DNA of 64,000 bases, taken from contig NZ_FMAC01000001.1 in the NCBI RefSeq assembly GCF_900094555.1, positions 930,001-994,000 of the forward strand, in the 5' to 3' direction. Position numbers and translations under genes: made by a program. The notes below the pieces were generated by a model. That model was given only the letters and a program-made list of their open reading frames with translations. It made no database searches and was not told the origin of the DNA. Below, piece by piece: positions 34,173-43,170 of the stretch; position 1 is the stretch's first letter; the number at the start of each line of letters is the position of its first letter. This DNA comes from Martinezella hainanensis. GTDB lineage: Bacteria; Pseudomonadota; Alphaproteobacteria; Rhizobiales; Rhizobiaceae.

Positions 34173-35258
34173 ATGAATTCATTCACCCCAGCCACTGCCA
34201 TAGACGGACAGGCCCCGCCTGAACGATCGACGGGCGATGAGATCGTCCGGCTGGTCGATGTCCGTCGCAGGTTTGACACGACACCGGCACTGGATGGCAT
34301 ATCGCTGACCGCACGACGCGGCGAGATCGTTGGCATCATCGGCCGCAGCGGCGCCGGCAAATCGACGTTGATCCGCTGCCTGAACGGGCTGGAGCGCGCC
34401 GATAGCGGCGAGATCCACATCGAGGGCCGCGACATCGCCCCCCTTTCGGAAAAGGAATTGCAGCCGCTGCGCCGTCGCATCGGCATGGTGTTTCAGCATT
34501 TCAATCTGCTGTCCTCCCGGACGGTCGAGGAAAACATCGCGCTCCCGCTGAAGATCGAGGGCGTCGCCAAACAGGAACGATTACAGCGCGCCCGGGAACT
34601 GCTTGAACTCGTCGGCCTCGCCGACAAGGCAAAGGCCTACCCGTCTGCGCTATCAGGCGGCCAGAAGCAGCGCGTCGGTATTGCTCGCGCTCTTGCCGCC
34701 CGGCCTGCCATTCTCCTGTCGGACGAAGCGACATCGGCACTCGACCCGGAAACGACCCGGTCCATCCTGGCACTGTTGAAGGACATCAACCGCAAACTTG
34801 GCCTGACGATCCTGCTCATCACGCATGAGATGGAAGTGATCCGCTCGATCGCCGATCGCGTCGCGGTCATCGACGCTGGCCGGATTGTCGAAGAGGGTTC
34901 CGTATGGACTGTTTTCGCCAATCCCCAAACGGAGATCGCGGCAAGCCTGCTCAGCGGCGCCCGTCCGCAGCTTCCGGAGCATATCGCCGCCCGCCTTTCA
35001 CCGACATCGGGGACCGAAGCCATCCTCAGCGTCGATCTAGCCGGCCCAGCCGCCCAAGGCGCGCTCTTTGCCGAGCTTTCGACCGCCCTTCCCCGCTCCT
35101 TCCGGCTGGTCCATGGCGGCATCGACCATATCCAGAACCAGCCGGTGGCCCGCTTCTTCGTGGCGGTCCCGACGCGCGATGCGACTTTGCCCACACAGGT
35201 CAGCGATTTTCTGAAAGCCCGCTCCGCCCGGGTGGAGGTTCTAGGCTATGACAACTGA
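34173..35258 (+). CDS. metN: Methionine ABC transporter ATP-binding protein
   Basis: 361-residue ATPase of the methionine importer. Walker A is GIIGRSGAGKSTLIRCLNGL, the signature is LSGGQKQRVGIARA, and Walker B is ILLSDEATSALDPETT. The C-terminal NIL domain (about 275-361; LPRSFRLVHGGIDHIQNQ) is the methionine-sensing regulatory domain of MetN. The last 11 bases overlap metI, so coupling is expected. Confidence 0.94.
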   Translation: MNSFTPATAIDGQAPPERSTGDEIVRLVDVRRRFDTTPALDGISLTARRGEIVGIIGRSGAGKSTLIRCLNGLERADSGEIHIEGRDIAPLSEKELQPLRRRIGMVFQHFNLLSSRTVEENIALPLKIEGVAKQERLQRARELLELVGLADKAKAYPSALSGGQKQRVGIARALAARPAILLSDEATSALDPETTRSILALLKDINRKLGLTILLITHEMEVIRSIADRVAVIDAGRIVEEGSVWTVFANPQTEIAASLLSGARPQLPEHIAARLSPTSGTEAILSVDLAGPAAQGALFAELSTALPRSFRLVHGGIDHIQNQPVARFFVAVPTRDATLPTQVSDFLKARSARVEVLGYDN

Positions 35259-35904
35259 CGTAATCCTCGGCCTGCTCTGGCGCTCCTTCTGGCAAACCGT
35301 CTGGATGACGGGTGCCTCCGGCCTTCTATCCCTCATCATTGGCCTGCCACTTGGCCTCGCCCTCGTCGTCACCAGCCGCGGCGGCATCGCCGAACAGGGT
35401 GGGATAAACCGCGTTCTGGGCATCCTGGTCGACGGCTTCCGCGCCGTGCCCTTCATCATCCTGCTGATCGCCTTGATTCCGCTGACGCGCCTGATCGTCG
35501 GCACCGCGCTCGGCACGACGGCCGCGATCGTGCCGCTGACCATCGCCGCAATCCCCTATTACGCGCGCGTCGCCGAAGTCTCGCTGCGCGATGTCGATCG
35601 CGGCCTGATCGATGCCGTACGCGCCATGGGCGGCAATCGCTGGACCATCATCCGCGAGGTGCTGATACCGGAAGCCATGCCCGGCATCGTCGCCGGCTTT
35701 ACCGTAACCATGGTGACGCTGATCGGCGCTTCCGCCATGGCCGGCACGATCGGCGGTGGCGGCCTCGGCGACCTTGCCATCCGCTACGGCTATCAACGCT
35801 ATGAGACGAACGTCATGATCGCCGTCGTCATCATCCTGATCGTTCTGGTCTGGAGCATGCAATGGCTGGGCGATCGCCTGGCCACCCGGCTCGATCGCCG
35901 CTAG
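35248..35904 (+). CDS. metI: Methionine ABC transporter permease
   Basis: 218-residue permease with about five membrane segments. The EAA-type loop is DAVRAMGGNRWTIIREVLIP and is followed by GIVAGFTVTMVTLIGASAM and GGGGLGDLAIRYGYQR, typical of MetI. It overlaps the metN end. It forms a homodimer that docks with MetN. Confidence 0.93.
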   Translation: MTTDVILGLLWRSFWQTVWMTGASGLLSLIIGLPLGLALVVTSRGGIAEQGGINRVLGILVDGFRAVPFIILLIALIPLTRLIVGTALGTTAAIVPLTIAAIPYYARVAEVSLRDVDRGLIDAVRAMGGNRWTIIREVLIPEAMPGIVAGFTVTMVTLIGASAMAGTIGGGGLGDLAIRYGYQRYETNVMIAVVIILIVLVWSMQWLGDRLATRLDRR

Positions 35905-35921
35905 TCCCACCGATACAAATT

Positions 35922-35956
35922 CATTCCCGGCGCAAAGAGACATACCGCCGGGAATG
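35922..35956. terminator. Hairpin between convergent metI and the hydroxyacid dehydrogenase
   Basis: Perfect 11-base arms (CATTCCCGGCG at 35922-35932 and its complement at 35946-35956) lie 18 bases after the metI stop. No T tract is strong, so termination is probable but not certain. Confidence 0.55.
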
Positions 35957-35967
35957 GAGGGCAACGA

Positions 35968-36999
35968 TCAGTTGCGCGTGACCGGCTTCGAGCGCATGCG
36001 CGATACCGTCTCACGTTCGGCGCGCTTGCAACGCATCGGCGGCAAGCCGCGATCCATCAGATCCATATCCTCCAGCACCATGTCGCCCATCTTCTTGAAG
36101 GCACTGTCGAGTGCGCCGGCACGATGCGCCGAGCGAAGGAAGCCCTTGAGCTTACGCACCGGATGATCCTTGCCGAGCGGCTCCTCGGGATAGACGTCGC
36201 TCGCCGCCACGATATGGCCGGATGCGACCGCCGCCATCAGCCCATCGAAATCGACGACATCCGCGCGGCTAAGCAGTATGAAGGCCGCTCCCTTGCGCAT
36301 TTTCGCGAAAGCATCGGCACCGAGAAAGCCCTTGTTCTCGCTGGTGACCGAGGCAACCACGAAAACGAAATCGCTGCCGGACAATACCTCGTCCAACCCG
36401 GCGGGCTGAACACCATGCTCCCTCAGGATCGATGCTGGCATCCAGGGATCGAACACCTTGATATTGGCCCTGAAGCCGGAAAGCACGCGGTTCAGCGCCT
36501 TGCCGAGATCGCCGAAGCCAATAATGCCGATATCGCTGCCGGCAACGAGCCGCGCCTTCGCATTGCCATCACCGCCCCAAAGCTCCCTGCCCTCACGGAA
36601 AGCGAGATCGGCATCGACGATCCCGCGGGCCAAACTCAACGCAAATCCCAGGCCGATTTCGGCGACCGGTTCGGCAAACACCTGGCCGGTAGTGACGACG
36701 TGGATGCCGCGCTCGAAGAGCACCTCATAGGGCATGTTGTTGATGAGATTGCTCTCGACGTTCAGGATGCAGCGCAACTGCGGCATACGGTCGAGCGTCT
36801 CCTTCGACAGGGGCGGCTGGCCAATGATGTAGCGCGCCTCGCCGAGAACCGCGTCACCCAGTCCGGCGATATTGTCCGGGTCTGCCTCGACGAGGCGATA
36901 TTTCGCGTGAAGGAGCGACAACGCATCCCTGGTGAAAATCAGCTCGAGCGAGCGCGGCTCCGGCGCGCTGATGGCCAAGGGTCTGCTGTCGGTCGTCAT
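35968..36999 (-). CDS. D-isomer-specific 2-hydroxyacid dehydrogenase family protein
   Basis: 343-residue NAD(P)-dependent dehydrogenase. The cofactor loop is IGIIGFGDLGKALNRVL. The catalytic triad fits Arg in LLSRADVVDFDG, Glu in YPEEPLGKDHP and His in SAHRAGALD. It is related to phosphoglycerate and hydroxypyruvate dehydrogenases. The C-terminal tail is basic. The gene starts 55 bases after the stop of the Tag-like gene on the same strand, so they may be cotranscribed. The substrate is unknown. Confidence 0.88.
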   Translation of the reverse strand: MTTDSRPLAISAPEPRSLELIFTRDALSLLHAKYRLVEADPDNIAGLGDAVLGEARYIIGQPPLSKETLDRMPQLRCILNVESNLINNMPYEVLFERGIHVVTTGQVFAEPVAEIGLGFALSLARGIVDADLAFREGRELWGGDGNAKARLVAGSDIGIIGFGDLGKALNRVLSGFRANIKVFDPWMPASILREHGVQPAGLDEVLSGSDFVFVVASVTSENKGFLGADAFAKMRKGAAFILLSRADVVDFDGLMAAVASGHIVAASDVYPEEPLGKDHPVRKLKGFLRSAHRAGALDSAFKKMGDMVLEDMDLMDRGLPPMRCKRAERETVSRMRSKPVTRN

Positions 37000-37054
37000 T
37001 CTGCTCCTCCTGTCTTGCGACGCCGATCCAATATCATTCGATGGATGAGATCAA

Positions 37055-37750
37055 TCAGGCCTCGTCCTCTTCTCCCGGCATTCCGACGGAGAAGGCGCAG
37101 ATGCGCGAGAGATAGGTGAGCGGCAGACCGGTCTCGGCATGCCAGGCATTGAACTGGTCCTGGATCAGCCGCAGGTCTTTCTTGGTCGGCTTGGTCTCCG
37201 AAATCGGCAAGCCAGAAAGCCGCAGGCAGACAAGAACATCGTGGCTCATGACGAAACTGTCGCGACCGATCGCCCGCAGGAGGTATTGACCCGTCATGCC
37301 GCCGAGCCGGTTCGCCTGCTTATCCAGAACGGCAAGAAGGCCGATCTGATCCGCAAGTGGCCAATCGGCAAAGAAGCGGCCGGCGCTGCCATGCGCGTCG
37401 GCAAGCTGGCGGATGAACTGCGCATTGGCCCGCACGGACATGATCTTGGCTCCGTTGCGGATGACCCGCGTGTCGGAGGTCAGATCATGCCAATAGTCAT
37501 CTGGAGCAAGATTCAAGAAGGCGGGATCGAAGCCGGAGAACGCAGCTTCGAAACCCGGCCATTTGGAATCGATGACATTGCGCACAAAGCCCGCATAGAA
37601 AATGTAGCGCGTCATTTCCGACAATATCCGATCATCGGACAGAGCACGCAGGGTCTCATGGTTCGGCGCTTTGGGCATCAGCGCCCTCAGCCCGTCGACG
37701 CCACCTTTGCGCTTCTCGGCGCGCTCCTTGATCTCCGCAAAGCTTCCCAT
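37055..37750 (-). CDS. DNA-3-methyladenine glycosylase I-like protein (HhH-GPD type)
   Basis: 231-residue helical protein resembling 3-methyladenine DNA glycosylase I (Tag), which removes alkylated adenine from DNA. Typical pieces are LSEMTRYIFYAGFVRNVIDSKW, FDPAFLNLAPDDYW and the helix-hairpin-helix-like end KDLRLIQDQFNAW. The cysteine/histidine zinc site known from E. coli Tag is not seen at its N-terminus. Function is therefore likely but not proven. Confidence 0.75.
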   Translation of the reverse strand: MGSFAEIKERAEKRKGGVDGLRALMPKAPNHETLRALSDDRILSEMTRYIFYAGFVRNVIDSKWPGFEAAFSGFDPAFLNLAPDDYWHDLTSDTRVIRNGAKIMSVRANAQFIRQLADAHGSAGRFFADWPLADQIGLLAVLDKQANRLGGMTGQYLLRAIGRDSFVMSHDVLVCLRLSGLPISETKPTKKDLRLIQDQFNAWHAETGLPLTYLSRICAFSVGMPGEEDEA

Positions 37751-37941
37751 AATCCTCTCCGTCGGCCACGCTGTGCGACAAGTCTTTTATGATCTCATCG
37801 CCCCGTGCAAGTAATCTCCGCGCAATGATTTCCTGTGAAAAGCACGCAGTCGAAAGTCATGACGCGAAAGTTGATCGCGCCGGCGCTCGAATTGATTTCC
37901 CGACGATTGAAACAGTTCCGAACTGCTCCAGATATCGTCTT

Positions 37942-37981
37942 GAAATTAACTTGAGATTTCGAACACCGTAGCGTTAATTTC
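37942..37981. promoter_or_regulatory. Inverted repeat upstream of the first DUF982 gene
   Basis: GAAATTAAC (37942-37950) and GTTAATTTC (37973-37981) form perfect 9-base arms 22 bases apart, ending 27 bases before the DUF982 start. It could be an operator or a leader hairpin. Confidence 0.35.
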
Positions 37982-38008
37982 GGCGGCGTCGGATCGGAGC
38001 CTTCTGCC

Positions 38009-38269
38009 ATGAATAATAAAGACTGGAATTATCCCATCATGGTCATCTGCAAGCGCACCGGAAAAGTCTATACGGTCGCCAATACGAAAGAAGCGTTGGA
38101 CATGCTGCTGAACGCATGGCCTGTCGCGGAGGGCAAGGCCTTCATGATGGCTCTGCAGGTCTGTGCCGACGTCGAAAGAGGTCAGGGACAGCCTCTGGAG
38201 GCCCGCAACAGCTTTGTCGCCGCGGCGTCGGAGGCTGGCGTCCCCCTCGAGATGCCGGTGGTCCAGTAG
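38009..38269 (+). CDS. DUF982 domain protein 1
   Basis: 86-residue protein of the rhizobial DUF982 family: two short strands (PIMVICKRTGKVYTVAN), then NTKEALDMLLNAWPVAEGKA, then AARNSFVAAASEAGVPL-like helix at the end. DUF982 proteins are small, multi-copy in Rhizobiales, and uncharacterised. This is the first of three in 1.5 kb. A GGAG lies about 11 bases upstream of the ATG. No signal peptide or membrane segment is present. Confidence 0.85.
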   Translation: MNNKDWNYPIMVICKRTGKVYTVANTKEALDMLLNAWPVAEGKAFMMALQVCADVERGQGQPLEARNSFVAAASEAGVPLEMPVVQ

Positions 38270-38359
38270 GCTATACTACTTTTTCCCTACCCCATTCGCG
38301 AATGAAACGGTTCCTGGTCCCATCCCGGGAGGCTTGGCCATCTGCCCAGTAAAACCTCC

Positions 38360-38476
38360 ATGATCGTCGCTTTATTGGCAGCCATCCTCCTTGCCGTCCT
38401 GTTTCGAGGCGTGCTGCGCATCGTTTTCGCAGGCTTGGCGCGCCTTCTCGTGCTTCTCCTGTTGGTTGACATATAG
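38360..38476 (+). CDS. Candidate 38-residue hydrophobic small protein
   Basis: An ATG-started frame of 38 residues, nearly all hydrophobic (ALLAAILLAVLF, then LARLLVLLLLVDI), with only four charged residues. It would be a single- or double-pass small membrane protein. No good ribosome site precedes it. The frame is open in a place with no other gene. It may be a real but easily missed small protein. Confidence 0.4.
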   Translation: MIVALLAAILLAVLFRGVLRIVFAGLARLLVLLLLVDI

Positions 38477-38604
38477 TCCCGCGGACTACCCGCGCTGTTT
38501 GACCTCACGCCACTCCCACAGAGTGGTGAGGACCGATTTTCCGGAAATTGCGAAACTTTTTGCCGTGGCAGGAGTTTCAGTCGCAATGTCGGAGCATCGT
38601 CGAA

Positions 38605-38862
38605 ATGAAAATGATCTTTAGTGCCGGCGCCAGTCGCTGGCCTGAGCCGGTCTATCTGCGCATCGGCTATGGCATGCCGGAGGCAATCCGAAGCCCGAAG
38701 GAAGCCCGCAATCACCTCCTTTTCCGCTGGCCGGCCGTCAGAGGCGAAAAATATAATTCGGCCCGAAGCCTTTGCCTGGAAGCCGAGACCGACCCCTTTC
38801 TTTGCGAGTACGCCAGGAAGGTGTTCATCGAGGCCTGTATCGAAGCCAGCGTACTGGATTAG
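38605..38862 (+). CDS. DUF982 domain protein 2
   Basis: 85-residue DUF982-type protein: PVYLRIGYGMPEAIRSPKEA, then LLFRWPAVRGEKYNSARSLC, then ARKVFIEACIEASV, matching the strand-strand-helix-WP-helix layout of its neighbours. It is clearly diverged from copies 1 and 3, so the group is not a recent tandem duplication. The start at 38605 lacks a strong ribosome site. A TTG at 38548 is an alternative. Confidence 0.78.
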   Translation: MKMIFSAGASRWPEPVYLRIGYGMPEAIRSPKEARNHLLFRWPAVRGEKYNSARSLCLEAETDPFLCEYARKVFIEACIEASVLD

Positions 38863-39233
38863 ATCGCCCTTGCGATATCGACTCCGCTGTCGATCCCCAT
38901 ACGCGCGAAGCATCCCTGGGCCGCAGGTTCCTTCAATATTGGCGTCCGCTCCGGAGAGCAGAGCCGACGTCTTTGTCATGAAAATCCGCTCGGCTAGGAC
39001 TATCAAGCCGCCACGCCCGCGTGCCTGCAAAGCTTACGCAGACCCCATCCAGCTCTACGAGATTTGTGCAATAATCCGGCGCTGGAGCGACCGCTACGGG
39101 AGCGAATGATCTGCGACCGCTCGCCTGACGACAGGGGACGAAACCAGCCTCGATGATACCTGCCAGAGAGCGTTCGATCCGGAACGCTTCTTGCAGTGTT
39201 ACCGAAGCATGAACGTTTCGGAGGTAATGCGTT
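38863..39233. other. 371-bp stretch between DUF982 copies 2 and 3
   Basis: It holds one possible small ORF (38978-39109). Otherwise no gene-like signal was found. The end carries GGAGGT, the ribosome site for copy 3. Confidence 0.5.
38978..39109 (+). CDS. Possible 43-residue basic protein
   Basis: ATG-started frame of 43 residues, rich in Arg/Lys, with an end reading PIQLYEICAIIRRWSDRYG. Codons are C/G-ending in most positions, like real genes here, but there is no clear ribosome site and no recognised family. Kept as a low-confidence candidate. Confidence 0.25.
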   Translation: MKIRSARTIKPPRPRACKAYADPIQLYEICAIIRRWSDRYGSE

Positions 39234-39488
39234 TTGAAACGAAACACTTTACGACCATTTCCAGCTGTTACACTTGTCATGGGAGAGAACGGCGGAACCC
39301 GCCGCGTCAATTCGGTGCACCAGGTTGCAGAGCTGCTGCTGGAACATTGGCCGGTGGCAAATGGCGAAGACTACGTCGCGGCAGTGCGGATCTGCCTCGA
39401 AGCGATGCTTGGCGCCGTCCCCGCCGAAGCCGTAAGAGAGGCCTTGATCAAGGCAGCACGGGAAGCGGGCATATCTGTAATGCAGTGA
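39234..39488 (+). CDS. DUF982 domain protein 3
   Basis: 84-residue DUF982 protein: FPAVTLVMGENGGTRRVNSV, then VAELLLEHWPVANGEDYVAA, then EALIKAAREAGISVM. The frame starts with TTG at 39234, eight bases after GGAGGT. An ATG at 39227 uses the same ribosome site in another frame and would give a longer unrelated product. The DUF982 frame is preferred because its sequence fits the family throughout. Confidence 0.82.
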   Translation: MKRNTLRPFPAVTLVMGENGGTRRVNSVHQVAELLLEHWPVANGEDYVAAVRICLEAMLGAVPAEAVREALIKAAREAGISVMQ

Positions 39489-39609
39489 AATCACCCCATC
39501 CTTCCCGCGCCACGTGGGATCTCTCTGACATTATTCACTTTTTATGAACGAGTGCCGGCGATCTTGCCAACAGAGGCAGGCGATTCGCCCTGCCGATGAC
39601 GGAGAGAAT

Positions 39610-39861
39610 ATGTCGCTTCTACCATTCCCGGCCGACAGGCGTACCAGTGATGTCAGGCGGTGTGCCACAGCCCTTCAGCAGCTACACGGCGAGGCGGCAA
39701 ACCGCTTCTGGCGTTCGGAAATGGCAATCTTTGCCAACAACTTGCGCGAACAGGGAATGGAAGACGGCGAAATCTCGCGGCAAGCCGGCCTCTTCATGCA
39801 TGCGGTCCAGATGGAACTGCAGTTCGCCTATGCCGAAGAAGAACTCAACGCCTCGGCTTGA
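39610..39861 (+). CDS. DUF6074 family small protein
   Basis: 83-residue protein fitting the rhizobial DUF6074 pattern: LLPFPADRRTSDVRRCA, then a helix with ANRFWRSEM, then FMHAVQMELQFAYAEEEL. GGAGAG lies directly upstream of the ATG at 39610. The family is uncharacterised. It sits in the same small-gene cluster as the DUF982 genes, 121 bases after copy 3. Confidence 0.8.
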   Translation: MSLLPFPADRRTSDVRRCATALQQLHGEAANRFWRSEMAIFANNLREQGMEDGEISRQAGLFMHAVQMELQFAYAEEELNASA

Positions 39862-39866
39862 CCGGG

Positions 39867-40193
39867 CTATTTCGGCAATCTGCAAAATGCGATGGACTTG
39901 TCGCCGCTGGTCGGTGACTTGATCTGCACGGTCCATTCTCCACCGGGGAAATGAAGACCTTTTGACGTAACCACGCCGGTAATCTGCGCACAGGCCTTTC
40001 TGGCATCGGCGCTCGGCAGATCTATGGTCGCCATGACGGCGTACCTCCGGCTGGAAACCTGGCACGGCGCGGTAAACAAGCCGGTATTGTCGATCATCTT
40101 GCAGACCCGGAACGCATTGCTCACGGCATCGTCTGCAGCCATCGCGGAATTGGCGATCACCAGCATGGTGGCCGCTGCCAAAAACAGTCTCAT
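39867..40193 (-). CDS. Small secreted protein of unknown function
   Basis: 108-residue protein with a clear signal peptide (LFLAAATMLVIANSAMA, cut near residue 19). The mature part has four cysteines, suggesting two disulfides in the periplasm, and a beta-rich pattern (YAVMATIDLPS; WTVQIKSPT). The start at 40193 gives the signal peptide. The longer frame adds a cysteine-rich stretch that is not credible. No family is recognised. Confidence 0.72.
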   Translation of the reverse strand: MRLFLAAATMLVIANSAMAADDAVSNAFRVCKMIDNTGLFTAPCQVSSRRYAVMATIDLPSADARKACAQITGVVTSKGLHFPGGEWTVQIKSPTSGDKSIAFCRLPK

Positions 40194-40564
40194 TGAAAAT
40201 CCCGATCCCCTATGGGGGCACGGTGCCAGAGCGTGTTTCGTCTTGCAAGACATGTTGCATGGATTTCCATTGGCCGTTTGAAAATACAACGCAATTGACG
40301 GCGACTTGTTCGCCAATGGCTGCCTTCATCCGGCTCTGCTGAGATATTCCGCCTGCGATGACGCCGGGAGGACAACCTCCCGAAGACATGGTGGTGCGAT
40401 GCACTGGGCTGCGCTCGCCTCATCCAGCCGGCAATATGCCGATATCGGCCAACCCCTTCGTCACCCCGACAGACGGAAAGCGCTCAATTCGTCGCTTCCC
40501 GTTAACGTCTTCGATATTAGAACATGCCATATTAGTAAAAAATACAAACCAAGGAGCCGACGCG
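40194..40564. other. 371-bp divergent intergenic region
   Basis: It separates the secreted-protein gene from the PilZ gene and should hold both promoters. Two direct copies of ATATTAG (40514-40520 and 40529-40535) lie 30-50 bp before the PilZ start. No ORF is believable. Confidence 0.45.
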
Positions 40565-40819
40565 ATGACGGCATTCTCACCCGAAGGCCGGGTAGCCACC
40601 CGAAAGCGAACGCTTCTCGGCGCGAAAATCATATTCAACGACGGCCATTCGGTCTTCGATTGCCTCGTCCGAAACCTGTCCGATACCGGCGCCATGATCC
40701 AAATCGAAAACCCTCTCGCCGCACCCAACGCCTTCAATCTGCAACTTTCGGACGAGAGATTATTGACCTGCGCAGTGCGCTGGCGAAAAATCAACAGTAT
40801 GGGCGTCGAGTTCGTGTAA
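40565..40819 (+). CDS. PilZ-domain protein (probable c-di-GMP receptor)
   Basis: 84-residue stand-alone PilZ domain. The c-di-GMP-binding arginine pair is RVATRKRT and the second motif is NLSDTGAMI, matching (D/N)xSxxG. AAGGAG sits eight bases before the ATG, an ideal ribosome site, so the longer frame from 40358 is rejected. It likely binds cyclic di-GMP and modulates a partner such as a motility or polysaccharide enzyme. No partner gene is next to it. Confidence 0.88.
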   Translation: MTAFSPEGRVATRKRTLLGAKIIFNDGHSVFDCLVRNLSDTGAMIQIENPLAAPNAFNLQLSDERLLTCAVRWRKINSMGVEFV

Positions 40820-41030
40820 AGGCATCCCTCGCCGACCAATACTTATGGGCGTCTGCAAAACATGGACGCCGGAAGAGCTATCAATCAAATCTGATCGATA
40901 TGGACTTGTCGGTGATATCCCGGATCACAGTCACCGCCCTCTCGATCAAGTTCGTCCGGAACAAATAAGCCGCACCGTGCATTCCCAAGCATATGGCGCT
41001 CTGCCGAATTGGTTTGTGAAGGAGACGGCT

Positions 41031-41237
41031 ATGAACCAAGACACTATCGATCTTGATACAATCAGCCAGCAGCTTCACGATCGAGCTCTTGCTCTGTCCC
41101 AGTCGCAATCCCAGGAGGGCCAGGACCATGCCCTCATGATGTCGGCACTGGCAACCTTGGCAGCGGCAGTACGAACCTTGGATGACGACGTAGCCCGTCT
41201 CGATGGCCCCAAGGGGATTGGAGCATCGGGTTCTTGA
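41031..41237 (+). CDS. Hypothetical small protein
   Basis: 68-residue acidic protein, mostly helical (LDTISQQLHDRALALSQ; HALMMSALATLAAAVRTLDD). GAAGGAGA lies upstream of ATG 41031, so it is probably translated. A longer frame from 40845 lacks this signal. No family is recognised. It is the last small gene before the tRNA. Confidence 0.6.
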   Translation: MNQDTIDLDTISQQLHDRALALSQSQSQEGQDHALMMSALATLAAAVRTLDDDVARLDGPKGIGASGS

Positions 41238-41458
41238 ATGCAGTCCTCTCCATTGTTTGAAGTGGTCTACCTTCCGCCTTCCCCGCGGACCAATGCACCC
41301 ATGCAGATCGCTAAGAGCTTCTGATGCGCAGCGTCTTTCGGGAGATGAAGGCGAAAAGCGTGAAAATCAACGGAAATAGCGCTCGGCAAGGCACAACAGA
41401 AAATAGCCGGCGGCCTACCCAGCAAATGAGGTAAGCATTTGATTTCATTAGGAAAATA

Positions 41459-41535
41459 TGGTAGCGGAGGAGGGATTTGAACCCCCGACACAAGGATTAT
41501 GATTCCTCTGCTCTGACCTACTGAGCTACTCCGCC
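41459..41535 (-). tRNA. tRNA with anticodon CAT (elongator tRNA-Met; tRNA-Ile2 not excluded)
   Basis: 77 bases on the minus strand fold as a tRNA: acceptor stem GGCGGAG with CTCCGCT, D stem GCTC/GAGC, anticodon stem GAGGA/TCCTT with loop ATCATAA, T stem GGGGG/CCCTC with loop TTCAAAT, discriminator A and encoded CCA. The anticodon is CAT. G1 pairs with position 72, so it is not the initiator. Whether C34 is modified to lysidine by TilS (Ile2) cannot be told here. Confidence 0.9.
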
Positions 41536-41697
41536 ATGCCACACTTGATGTTGAACATCAAATGCAAAGGTCAAACGAACCGTCACTCGAAAGCACTAGC
41601 CCGTCGGTTGAGCGGCTTATAAGGTGCGGTTCGGCTTGGTGTCAAGCGGATGATTTGGAAAAATCAGTGGTTTCTCCAAACCAAGATGATCCGCCCT

Positions 41698-42897
41698 TCA
41701 AGCCGCGACCGGGCTTGCCAGTAGTGCCTTCAGAGAAGCCTCTGCCATCGGCTCGCGTTCCGAGCGCTCGATGAAACCGCCGCCGTAGACGCGGGCGTCG
41801 TCACCGGGTGCCGAATAAAGCGCGCAGGCCTGGCCAGGCGCGACACCGGCCTCGCCGACCGTGAGATCGACATAGATGCCGCTGGCGTCAGCATGCAGCA
41901 CGGCCGGGGACGGCGCGCGGGTCGAGCGTACCTTGGCAAAGCAGGCAAAGCCCTCGCCGGAAGCCGCCTGCAACAACCGCTCGTCACCCAGCCAGTTCAC
42001 GTCGCGCAGATAGACGCGATGCGTTTCCAGCGCTTCCTTCGGACCGACGATGACGCGGCGCGAGCGGGCGTCGAGATAGACGACATAGAGCGGCTCGCCT
42101 GTGGCAACACCGATGCCGCGGCGCTGGCCGATCGTATAATGCAGGATGCCTTCGTGCTGGCCGAGCACGCGACCGTCGAGATGGACGATCTCGCCGGCCA
42201 GCGCCGCATTCGGCTTCAGCTTGGCGATCACGTCGGAATATTTGCCCTGCGGCACGAAACAGATGTCCTGGCTGTCGGCCTTCTTGGCGACGACGAGGCC
42301 CATCTCCTCGGCAAGCGCGCGGGTCTCTGCCTTCGGCATGCCGCCGAGCGGAAAGCGCAGATAATCGATCTGCTCCTGCGTCGTGGCAAAGAGGAAATAG
42401 CTCTGGTCGCGATCGGCATCGGCCGGGCGATAGAGCGCGCGGCGGACGGGATTGCCGGCGGATGGATTCGGGCGCGAACGAATGTAATGGCCAGTCGCCA
42501 GCGCATCGGCGCCCAGTTCCTTCGCGGTCGCGAGGAGATCGGCGAACTTGACGGTCTGGTTGCAGGCGACGCAGGGGATCGGCGTTTCGCCGGCCACATA
42601 GCTTTCGGCGAAAGGATTGATCACCGTTTCGCGGAAGCGCTTTTCGTAGTCGAGCACGTAATGCGGGATGCCGAGCGTCTCGCAGACGCGGCGGGCATCG
42701 TCGATATCCTGGCCGGCGCAACAGGAGCCGGCGCGATGCACGGCCGCGCCATGGTCATAGAGCTGCAGCGTGATGCCGAGCACATCATAGCCCTGTCGCT
42801 TCAAAATGCCGGCAACGACGGAGCTGTCGACACCGCCCGACATGGCGACGACGACGCGGGTATCTTCCGGCCTCTTGTCAAAATCCAGTGTATTCAC
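41698..42897 (-). CDS. mnmA: tRNA-specific 2-thiouridylase MnmA
   Basis: 399-residue enzyme that puts the 2-thio group on U34 of tRNAs for Lys, Glu and Gln. The PP-loop is [18 protein letters not shown], followed by [10 protein letters not shown] with the first catalytic cysteine and [13 protein letters not shown] with the second. [17 protein letters not shown] is typical. It is a single gene between the tRNA and the phospholipid operon. Confidence 0.95.
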   Translation of the reverse strand: MNTLDFDKRPEDTRVVVAMSGGVDSSVVAGILKRQGYDVLGITLQLYDHGAAVHRAGSCCAGQDIDDARRVCETLGIPHYVLDYEKRFRETVINPFAESYVAGETPIPCVACNQTVKFADLLATAKELGADALATGHYIRSRPNPSAGNPVRRALYRPADADRDQSYFLFATTQEQIDYLRFPLGGMPKAETRALAEEMGLVVAKKADSQDICFVPQGKYSDVIAKLKPNAALAGEIVHLDGRVLGQHEGILHYTIGQRRGIGVATGEPLYVVYLDARSRRVIVGPKEALETHRVYLRDVNWLGDERLLQAASGEGFACFAKVRSTRAPSPAVLHADASGIYVDLTVGEAGVAPGQACALYSAPGDDARVYGGGFIERSEREPMAEASLKALLASPVAA

Positions 42898-42987
42898 GGT
42901 CGTTGCCGCCAGTCTTGAACGATCTTCGATGCTGCCGAGCGGGATGACTTTTTTCGAGAAGTCTTCACGCTCTCACGATTTGATTTC

Positions 42988-43032
42988 GCATGATCTGATC
43001 CAAAAACCGCTGCACACTTTTCGGGATCATGC
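42988..43032. repeat. Short rhizobial palindromic repeat (GCATGATC type)
   Basis: GCATGATC (42988-42995) and GATCATGC (43025-43032) bracket a 29-base core with AAAACCGCTGCACACTTTTC. It sits between mnmA and the CDP-alcohol phosphatidyltransferase gene. Its sequence type differs from the AATTCC repeats elsewhere in the window. Confidence 0.7.
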
Positions 43033-43170
43033 TTCTGACCGCCGCATGCCATGCAAAAGCGGCGAATTTTCATCATACGGGGCCTTCGGCCGCTGTTTAC
43101 GGCCAGCCTCAATTGTGGACGGATATAGAAAGGATTGCCATCCCATGCAAGGGGCGGGCGAAATCGCGAA

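Noticed and set aside
38009..39488. The three DUF982 genes as a recent tandem duplication
   Set aside because: They differ at most positions and are separated by unrelated sequence, so they are old paralogs.
41459..41535. tRNA as an attachment site of an integrated element
   Set aside because: The small-gene cluster lies on the 3' side of the tRNA, but no integrase and no duplicate of the tRNA end were found in the window, so an island is not claimed.
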